The notes under the pieces are model-generated. The model saw only the letters and a program-made list of their open reading frames with translations, was not told where the DNA came from and did no database searches. Shown in pieces: positions 16,801 through 23,900 of a DNA stretch of 32,545 nt. Source of the DNA: JAVBMU01 sp031552185 (GTDB lineage: Bacteria > Actinomycetota > Actinomycetes > Actinomycetales > Cellulomonadaceae); the NCBI GenBank assembly GCA_031552185.1, contig JAVBMU010000116.1:1-32545 (forward strand). Direction: 5' to 3'. The position numbers and the translations under genes were made by a program. How positions within the stretch are numbered: position 1 is the stretch's first letter; each line of letters opens with the position of its first letter.

Positions 16801-17033
16801 GTCAGTACCTTGCGCGTCGAGTCAGTACCTGGGGCGCCCAGTCAGTACCTTGCGCGTCGAGTCAGTACCGGGCGGTGGTTTGGTGCTCGTTTTCACGGCG
16901 TGTCGGTACCGTATTGGCGCCCCAGGTACTGACTCGGCGGCCAAGGTACTGACTCGGCGGCCAAGGTACTGACTTGGCGCCCCAGGTACTGACTCGGCGG
17001 CCAAGGTACTGACTCGCCGTGGTTGGTACTACG
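16801..17033. repeat. Two facing arrays of a 20-bp-period repeat (GTCAGTACC core)
   Basis: Four copies of GTCAGTACC start at 16801, 16821, 16841 and 16861, exactly 20 bases apart. Five copies of its reverse complement GGTACTGAC start at 16925, 16945, 16965, 16985 and 17005, also exactly 20 apart. Degenerate copies lie in phase at 16905 and 17025. The 11-base linkers come in two kinds, A (TTGCGCGTCGA or TTGGCCGCCGA) and B (TGGGGCGCCCA or TGGGGCGCCAA). Both arrays read A-B-A from their outer ends, so 16801-16869 can pair with 16945-17013 over 69 bases with about seven mismatches. There is no coding capacity: open frames here translate the repeat in several frames. No nearby cas, transposase or reverse transcriptase gene exists. 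Function unknown. Confidence 0.9.
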
Positions 17034-17256
17034 GCGCCGCGGCCGCCGCCCCATTGTGCCCTGACCTCATGTGGACCACGCGCGGTTCTTCGACGGGTGC
17101 GCGGTTGGCCGCGTCCAACGATGGGGCGCTTCCGAACTGGCCCTCCGGGAGGCCGGACTACATCGCGGCCGGACCGCACTCGAGCGGCTGCCGGCTTTTC
17201 TGTGGTGGCGACCTGGGCACTATCCGTGCGGGCGCGAGGGCCGGCATTCTGGGAGG
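17034..17256. other. Intergenic segment before the sulfite-oxidase-family gene
   Basis: This is the remainder of the gene-free stretch that runs from 16567 to 17256. Open frames cross it, but none has a ribosome site or recognisable protein. CATTCT at 17244-17249 lies seven bases before GTG 17257 and is the only promoter-like feature; GGGAGG directly abuts the GTG and is too close to act normally. Nothing else is recognised. Confidence 0.4.
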
Positions 17257-18963
17257 GTGACCAGGAGCGACGCGCGGGCCTGGGAGTTGGGCGGCCGCGC
17301 CGGTTGGTGGGCAGCGCTCGCGGGGATCGTGTCGGCAGGAGCCGGGCTCGCGGTGGCCCAAGCCGTGGCGGCGTTGATCGCCCCGGGGGCGGGTCCGCTG
17401 GTCGCCGCGGGCGGGGGAGTGGTCGATCAGGTCCCGCCCTGGCTGAAGGATTGGGCGACGACGACGTTCGGCACCGCGGACAAGGCCGTCCTCATCGCCG
17501 CGATCGTCGTGGTGATGGCAGGCGGTGCGGCCCTCGCGGGCGTTCTCGAGTGCCGTCGACCGCCCCTCGGGCAGGTGCTCGCCTGGCTGGTCGCGACGGC
17601 GGGGGCGGTGGTCGCGGCGAGTCGACCGGGGGCGAGCCTGTGGTGGGGATTGCCGTCGCTGGTGGGATTCGGCGCGGCGGCGCTGCTGCTCCGCGGCGCG
17701 GCCGGCCGGTTGCGGGACTGGCTGAGCGAGGCGTCGACGGCGGACGCGGCTGCCGCGGCACGCGGGGCGGCGCCTGATTCGGCCGCCGGGCCGGGCCGGG
17801 CGACGTCGGACTCGGCCGCCCCGGAGAGTGGGGCGTCGCCTGACTCGGTGCGGGAGGCGACGTCGTCGGCGGGATTCCGGGCGATCGACCGGCGCCGCTT
17901 TCTCACCTTCACGGGAGTGACGGCCGCGGGGGCGGCCGTCGTCTGGCTGGGCTCGTTGGCGGTGACGGCGACCAGCCGGACGGTCGACGCGGCCCGGCGC
18001 GCGCTGCGCTTGCCCAGGCCCGCCGACCCGGCGCCGCCGATTCCGGTCGGGGCAAACCCGGCGGTCGAGGGGATCACCCCGTACGTCACCGCCAACCCCG
18101 ATTTCTTCCGGATCGACACCGCCCTGCTGGTGCCCCAGGTGGATCCGGCGACGTGGCGGCTTGCGGTGACGGGTGAGGTGGACGCGCCGTTCGAGCTGAC
18201 GTTCGACGAGTTGCTCGCCCTGCCGATGGTGGAGCGGTACATCACGCTCGCCTGCGTCTCGAACGAGGTCGGCGGCGATCTGGTCGGCAATGCGCGCTGG
18301 CTGGGGTACCCGGTGCGGGAGTTGCTGGCCCGCGCGCGGCCCCGGGCGGGCGCGGACATGGTGCTGTCGACCAGCGCCGACGGGTGGACCGCGGGGACGC
18401 CCCTGGAGGTGCTGCAGGATGCCGGCCGGGACTGCCTGCTCGCCGTCGGGATGAATGGCGAGCCGCTGCCCCCGGCGCACGGGTTCCCCGTCCGGCTGGT
18501 CGTGCCGGGGCTGTACGGCTACGTGTCGGCGACCAAATGGGTCACCGCGCTGAAGGTGACCCGGTTCGAGGCGGACACCGCCTACTGGACCACGCGAGGG
18601 TGGTCGGCCCGCGGCCCGATCAAGCTGGCCTCGCGGATCGACGTCCCGCGGACGCAGGCATCGGTCGACGCCGGTCGGGTCGCGGTGGCGGGGGTCGCCT
18701 GGGCGCAGCACACCGGGATTGCGGCCGTGCAGGTCCAGGTCGACGACGGGCCGTGGCAGGACGCCGAACTCGCGCCGGCCGTGTCGGCCGACACCTGGCG
18801 GCAGTGGACGTTCGCATGGGACGCCGGCGCGGCCGGGCCGGGCGAGCACCGGCTGACCGTGCGGGCCCGGGACGTGACGGGGACGACCCAGACCGCCGAC
18901 GAGGCGCCCCCGGCGCCCGACGGCGCGACCGGCCGGCATGGCATCACCGTGCGGGTGCGTTGA
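17257..18963 (+). CDS. Membrane-anchored molybdopterin oxidoreductase, sulfite oxidase family
   Basis: 568 aa. Four hydrophobic segments (about 17-43, 76-97, 104-122, 127-147) are followed by an acidic/Ala-rich linker. Then comes a twin-arginine-like motif DRRRFLTF at ~211-218 and a fifth hydrophobic segment (219-237). The extracytoplasmic part carries the molybdopterin domain with the Mo-ligand cysteine Cys333 in ITLACVSNEVGG, then GYPVRELL and the HGFPVRLVVPGLYGY stretch. The C-terminal ~110 residues are the Ig-like Mo-co dimerisation domain. The active site should face outside the membrane. Sulfite or another small oxide is the family substrate; no heme domain is present, so the electron acceptor is unknown. 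GTG 17257 is used; the open frame upstream lacks support. The esterase gene follows 39 bases downstream. Confidence 0.87.
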   Translation: MTRSDARAWELGGRAGWWAALAGIVSAGAGLAVAQAVAALIAPGAGPLVAAGGGVVDQVPPWLKDWATTTFGTADKAVLIAAIVVVMAGGAALAGVLECRRPPLGQVLAWLVATAGAVVAASRPGASLWWGLPSLVGFGAAALLLRGAAGRLRDWLSEASTADAAAAARGAAPDSAAGPGRATSDSAAPESGASPDSVREATSSAGFRAIDRRRFLTFTGVTAAGAAVVWLGSLAVTATSRTVDAARRALRLPRPADPAPPIPVGANPAVEGITPYVTANPDFFRIDTALLVPQVDPATWRLAVTGEVDAPFELTFDELLALPMVERYITLACVSNEVGGDLVGNARWLGYPVRELLARARPRAGADMVLSTSADGWTAGTPLEVLQDAGRDCLLAVGMNGEPLPPAHGFPVRLVVPGLYGYVSATKWVTALKVTRFEADTAYWTTRGWSARGPIKLASRIDVPRTQASVDAGRVAVAGVAWAQHTGIAAVQVQVDDGPWQDAELAPAVSADTWRQWTFAWDAGAAGPGEHRLTVRARDVTGTTQTADEAPPAPDGATGRHGITVRVR

Positions 18964-19002
18964 CCCCCGCCGGCGGCGGCGGAGCTACGGAAAGGGGACG
19001 GC

Positions 19003-19998
19003 GTGCTGGTGGACCTGGACGAGGGCGGGCTGCTCGAGTACCGCAGCGCGCAGACCGAGCCGGCGGATTTCGAGGCGTTCTGGACCAAGACCCTGACCCA
19101 GGCGCGCGCGCACCCGATGGTCCCGCGCGTCGAGCCGGCGCGAACGCCCCTGACCACGCTCGACGTCTTTGACGTGACCTTCCCGGGCTTTGCCGGGCAG
19201 CCGATCAAGGCCTGGCTGCTGCACCCCCGGGGCGCGGCGCGCGGAGAGTTGCCGACCGTCGTGCATTTCGCCGGCTACGGCGGCGGGCGGGGGCGCCCGC
19301 TGGAGCGGAGCCAGTGGGCCTCCTGTGGTTTCGCAAACCTCGTGGTGGACACCCGCGGCCAGGGGGACGGCTGGACCCGCGCCGACACCGCGGACCCGGA
19401 CGGGGTCGCCGTCGGGGGCGGGGAGCCGATCGCCCGGGGCCTGGCCGACCCGCACGACTACTACTACCGGCGGTTCTTCACCGACGCCGTGCGAGCGGTG
19501 GAGGCCGCGGCGACGCTCGATGTCGTCGACCCGGAGCGGATCGCGGTCCAGGGCGGCTCGCAGGGGGGCGGCGCGGCGCTCGCCGCGGCGGGGCTGCTGG
19601 GAGCGGGCTTCGGCCCGACGCCGCTGCCCGTGGTGGCGGCGACGGTCGCCTACGCCCCGTTCCTGTGCGACTTCCCGCGCGCCGTGCGGATCACCGACGA
19701 GGCCCCGTACTCGCGCATCGCCGACTTCCTGCGCGTGCACCGGGACTTGGCGGACCGGGCGCTGGACACCCTGCGCTACGTCGACGGGGTGAATCTGGCC
19801 CGGCACGCTGTCGCGCCCGCGTACTTCTCCGCCGGGCTGATGGATCCGATCGTGCCGCCGTCGACGGTGTACGGCGCCTATCACGCCTATGCCGGGCCGA
19901 AGGAGATCACCGCGTGGCCGTTCGCCCGCCACGAGGCGGGCGGCGTGGACGACGACGAGGCGGCCGTGGCGTTCTTTCGTCGAGTTCTCGGGGGTTGA
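19003..19998 (+). CDS. Acetylxylan esterase / cephalosporin-C deacetylase family hydrolase
   Basis: 331-aa alpha/beta-hydrolase of carbohydrate esterase family 7, which removes acetyl groups from xylo-oligosaccharides and cephalosporin C. The triad is Ser186 in GGSQGGG, Asp281 in GLMDPIVPPST and His310 in FARHEAGG. The oxyanion Tyr region FAGYGGGRG (about 89-97), DTRGQGDGW, and the N-terminal FWTKTLTQAR helix are family hallmarks. There is no signal peptide, so it acts in the cytoplasm, probably on imported acetylated sugars. GTG 19003 has AAAGGGGA ending five bases upstream. Possible read-through from the upstream gene is suggested by the 39-base gap, but the functions are unrelated. Confidence 0.9.
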   Translation: MLVDLDEGGLLEYRSAQTEPADFEAFWTKTLTQARAHPMVPRVEPARTPLTTLDVFDVTFPGFAGQPIKAWLLHPRGAARGELPTVVHFAGYGGGRGRPLERSQWASCGFANLVVDTRGQGDGWTRADTADPDGVAVGGGEPIARGLADPHDYYYRRFFTDAVRAVEAAATLDVVDPERIAVQGGSQGGGAALAAAGLLGAGFGPTPLPVVAATVAYAPFLCDFPRAVRITDEAPYSRIADFLRVHRDLADRALDTLRYVDGVNLARHAVAPAYFSAGLMDPIVPPSTVYGAYHAYAGPKEITAWPFARHEAGGVDDDEAAVAFFRRVLGG

Positions 19999-20084
19999 GT
20001 CGGCCGCACGGCGACCGGTGTCCGCTGACGCCGGATCTGAAGGAGCATCTCGCCCGCATCGCCCCCGACCTCGTCGGTCGGTAA
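19995..20084 (+). other. Possible 29-codon ORF or gene remnant after the esterase
   Basis: TTG 19995 overlaps the esterase stop by four bases (TTGA), and the frame ends at TAA 20082-20084. The central peptide PLTPDLKEHLARIAPDLVGR has a protein-like helical character, and GGGGG precedes the TTG. It may be a small coupled gene, or the stub of a longer gene cut off where the tandem repeat begins at 20080. No family is recognised. Confidence 0.25.
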
Positions 20085-20136
20085 TCAGGATGGTCGGGCA
20101 GGATGACGGTAATCAAGGATGGTCGGGCAGGATGAC
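20080..20136. repeat. Tandem duplication of a 28-29-bp unit between convergent genes
   Basis: The unit beginning GGTAATCA and ending GGGCAGGATGAC occurs at 20080-20107 and again at 20108-20136, differing only by one inserted A. A partial third match, GGTGATCAGG, follows at 20138. It lies just past the 3' end of the hydrolase gene on the minus strand. It is probably a replication-slippage duplication; no palindrome was noticed inside the unit. Confidence 0.75.
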
Positions 20137-20142
20137 AGGTGA

Positions 20143-20988
20143 TCAGGCCGCCCGTGCGAGGCCGGTGGCGACGGCCGTGCCCGTTTCCGGGTGGCGCAGG
20201 TAGTACTTGGCTCGGTGGGCGTCCCGGAACCCGTTGTTCACCGGCACGTCGCGCGCCTCGGGGAAGTGTGCGGCGAGGCCGGTGCCGGCGGTGACGACGT
20301 CTTGTGGGTCGTGGACGTTGGTCCAGGGCAGGCCGAGGGTAGGGCACTGGGCGCCGGCCCCGAACAGGCTCCGCCGCACGGTGGTCCACGCAAGTGGGGA
20401 TCCGCAGGTGACCAGGGCGTTGACGCGGGGCGCCTCGCCCCGGTGGAGCAGGTCGACGGCGACGACGGAGCCGAGCGAGTGGGCGAGGACCAGCTGGGCG
20501 CCGGACAGGTTGGCGCACAGTTCGGCCCGGACGGCTTCGTTCACCTCGGGGACGTGCAGGTAGCGGTAGACCTCGCCGATGGCCCGCACGAGGGTGCCGG
20601 TGGCGCCGGGCCATCGGGCGTTGACGGCCTGTACCGACCGCAGGAGTTGGGCCGGCGCGGCGGGCAGGCCGAGGGTGGCGCCGGCGGCGGCGAGTTGGTC
20701 CAGGGTGGCGTCGTCGGGCCGGCCGAGGACATCGAGCAACGTCGCGTCGAGGAAGTCGGCTGCCCGCGGATCGGCGGCGAGCGCGGCGAGGCCGGCCCAC
20801 TCGTCGTCGACGCCCAGGTGATCGTGCCGGGGCCGCAGGAGGGGGCTTAGATGCGGGACGACGATGTCGAAGTCCCTCGGGGCGTCGTCGGGCCAGCCGC
20901 GGTGCAGTGCGTCCGCCCAGTCCTGGCGGAGCCGGCCGGCGCTGGACCGACCTTGGCGAATGCCGTGCACGCCCAGAATGTCGCTCAT
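20143..20988 (-). CDS. Alpha/beta-hydrolase encoded with the caspase-STAND protein
   Basis: 281-aa serine hydrolase. The nucleophile elbow is LAHSLGSVVAVDLL with Ser171, an Ala-His-Ser form of GxSxG. The acid is likely Asp227 or Asp230 in WTNVHDPQDVV, and the base His258 in RDAHRAKYYL. It begins ILGVHGIRQGR, where the HG pair is the usual oxyanion region. There is no signal peptide or membrane segment, so it is cytoplasmic. ATG 20988 overlaps the stop of the large upstream gene by four bases (ATGA), so the two proteins are translationally coupled. Family members include lipases and esterases; the substrate is unknown. Context suggests a second effector, or a protein cleaved and switched on by the caspase domain. 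It could also be an accessory enzyme unrelated to killing. Confidence 0.8.
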   Translation of the reverse strand: MSDILGVHGIRQGRSSAGRLRQDWADALHRGWPDDAPRDFDIVVPHLSPLLRPRHDHLGVDDEWAGLAALAADPRAADFLDATLLDVLGRPDDATLDQLAAAGATLGLPAAPAQLLRSVQAVNARWPGATGTLVRAIGEVYRYLHVPEVNEAVRAELCANLSGAQLVLAHSLGSVVAVDLLHRGEAPRVNALVTCGSPLAWTTVRRSLFGAGAQCPTLGLPWTNVHDPQDVVTAGTGLAAHFPEARDVPVNNGFRDAHRAKYYLRHPETGTAVATGLARAA

Positions 20989-23900
20989 GGTGGATCTTCC
21001 GGTGGTGGGAGGTCGGCGGGCGGGGTAACGCCGCGCCAGAGTTGTGGTCGCAGCAGGGCGATGCCGGCGGCCGCGGCCAGCGCGAGCGATCCGTCGGGGG
21101 CGAAGGCGAGGTCCTCGATGGCGGTGAAGGTGTGCAGGGTGTGCAGGGGGGTGCCGTCGGACGGGTCCCAGATCCGGACGGTTCCGTCGCCGCCGCCGGT
21201 GGCCAGCACGGTGCGGCCGTCGAGTCGGCCCAGGGCGAGGGCGTTGACCCAATCGGTGTGACCGAGCAGGGGACCGACCGGCTCGCGCCGGGTGGTGGGG
21301 TCCCACATCCGCACGGTGTGGTCGTCGCTGCCCGAGATCAGGACGGTGCGGTCGTTGACCTGCGCAAACGTGATCGCGTTGACCCAGTCCTCGTGGCCGG
21401 TGAGGGGCTCTCCGAGCGGGCGGCGGGTGGTGGGGTCCCACAGCCGAACGGTGCCGTCGTTGCCGCCCGTGGCGAGCACGACGTGCTCGCGTACCAGTCC
21501 GAAGGCGAGGGCGCGGACCGGTCCCTTGTGGCCGGTCAGGGGTTGGCCGTCCGGGCGGCCCCCGGGCTCGGGGGCCCATAGCCGTACGATGCCGTCCTCG
21601 CCGCCGGTGGCCGGCATCATATGCCCGCGGACCTGCCCGAGCGCGATCGCGTTCACCGTACCTTTGTGTCCGTTGCGTGGTTCGCACAACGCGAGTCCGG
21701 TGCTCATGTCCCACCATCTGACCTTGCCGCCGTTGTCGCCGGTGGCCAGCACCGGCCGGCCGTCGATCTGGCCGGCGGCGAGGGTGGTGGCCCGGCTGGT
21801 GCGCCCGGTCAGCGGGTCGTTGCGGGGCTGCCCCGTGGCCGGGTCCCACAGCCGCACGGCGCTCGCCCGGCCACCGGTGACCAACACGAGCGCGCCGTCG
21901 ACTTCGGCGAACGCGACCGTCTCCGGCGGATGGCCCCGATCGGGTCCGGGATCCGGCCCGCTGCCGCCGGCAGCCAGGTCCCATAGCCGCACCGCGCCCT
22001 CGCGGCCCCCGGTGGCGAGCACATCGCGGCCGTCGACGCGCCCGAACGCCAGCGCCCGCACGGCGCCGGTGTGTCCAGTCAGCGGCTCTCCGATGGGTTG
22101 GGCGGTGAGCGGGTCGCGAAGCCGAACCTGACCGCCGCCACCGCCCGTGGCCAGGACCGTTCGTCCGTTGACATGTCCGAACGCCAGCGCGCGGACGTTG
22201 TTCTTGTGCCCGGGCACCGGGTCGGTGAGGGGGCTACCGGTGGCCGGGTCCCACAACTGCACCCTGCCGGCCCCATCCCCGATGGCCAGCACCGTGCGCC
22301 TGCCGTGCCGGGCCGATCCGCCGGGCCGGGTGTCGACCTGCCCGAACGCGGCCGAGCGCACGTCCGCGGAAAGGCGGGTCAGGGGATCGTGCAGGAGTCT
22401 GCCGCCGGCCGGGTCCCACAGCCGCACGACGCCGTCTTTGCCGCCGGCGGCCAGGAAGGTGCGGCCGGGGGCGCGCCGGCCGAACCTGGTCCGGCGATCC
22501 GGCCCGAGGCCGAGTGCGACCGTGCGCACCGACCCGTCCTGGCGGACCAGCGGGGCGCCGCGGGCGGTGCCGGTCGCCGGGTCCCACAGCCGCACGACGC
22601 CGTCTTTGCCGCCCGTGGCCAGTACCGTCTGCCCGTCGACCTCCCCGAAGGTGACGGCCAGCACCGCGCCGCGGTGACCGGGCAGGTCGGTGCCGACCCG
22701 ACGGCCGGTGATCGGATCCCACAGTCGCACTTTGCCGTCGTCGCCGCCGGTCGCCAGCAGAGTCCGACCCTCGACCTGCCCGAAGGCCACCGCGCCGGCC
22801 GACTTGGCCATGGCGTCGAGCCGTTCGCACAGCGGGCGACCCGTGACCGGATCCCACAGCCCCACCATCCCATCGCCGGCACCAGTCGCCAGCACGGTGC
22901 GACCCTCGACCGTCCCGAACGCGACCGCTTCCACGTCCGCGTGCCGCAGCAGAGTGTTCCGCACGCTGTTCCACCGGCGCCAGCCGATGCCCTCCTCGGC
23001 TCCGGTCGGCCGGAAGTCCAGTGCATGGAAGCTGTGCGTGGGTCCGATGTCTGCGGGTGCGATCCGCCATAGGTCAGGTTCCATCGCGGCCCACGCGGCC
23101 AGCCACCGCGTCTCCGGACCGGTCGGTAGCGGCAACTGGAACCGCGCCCGCAGCTCGTGGGCGGTATCCCACCGCAGGAACCCCCGCGGAATGACCGCGT
23201 CCGTCAACACCGACCCGTGATCGGCGTGGGCCAGCAGGTGCCGGCGAGCGTAGGCCGGCGGGAACGGCTCCGTCAGCCCTGCCAGCGCCCGGGCGATCGC
23301 GGCCTCCATCGCGCGCCGGGCCGGGGCGATTCCGCCCCGCCGTCGCCGACCGCCGACGCCGGTCGGGCCGGCATCCGGTTGGGCATCCGGGGCCGGTTCC
23401 GGGGCCGCGAGCGCGGTCCCGGTGGGCAGCCCGGCGGCCGCCCGGGCGGGCGTCGACCCGCCGAGGAGGGTGTGCGGCTCTTCGACCAGGACCCGGGTGA
23501 CCTCGGCGTGCAGGGGTCGGAAGACCCGTTCGTCGTCCTCGGCCACGGTCATCAGAAATTGGCCGAGGTCCGATCCGAGCACCCGAGCAATCAGCGCGTC
23601 GGCGTCGACGTCCGGCGGCCCGTCGCCGAGGATCGCGTGCGTCAGTGCCGGCCAGACCCGACCCCAGGGCAGGCCGGCGCCCCGGGCGAACGCCGTCGCC
23701 CGCAACACGGCGAGCAGCGCCTCCGGCCCGAACGGCCCTTGCTGCGCGACCCGATCCAGCTCCCGCCGCAACTGATTCACGATGGCCTGGCTCAACTCCG
23801 CCCGCCAGGCCCGGTCGCCCAGCGGTTGCGGGACCGCGGCGGTCCACAGGCCCATGGCCGCGAACCGGGCCGTCAGGAAGCTGCGATCGACCCGAGCGGC

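Noticed and set aside
16801..17033. Reading the 20-bp repeats as a CRISPR array
   Set aside because: The unit is only 20 bases, linkers are conserved in two types rather than unique, orientation switches midway, and there are no cas genes.
17071..17256. A 62-residue N-terminal extension of the sulfite-oxidase-family protein
   Set aside because: It has no ribosome site or family resemblance; GTG 17257 gives a normal membrane-protein N-terminus.
16532..17260. Several open frames of 60-146 codons over the repeat arrays
   Set aside because: They translate the same 20-base repeat in rotating frames on both strands, lack ribosome sites and match no protein pattern.
20143..21984. A single 613-codon minus-strand frame joining a WD40-region peptide to the hydrolase
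   Set aside because: The part upstream of 20988 is out of frame with the WD40 protein and low in complexity; the ATGA overlap sets the hydrolase start.
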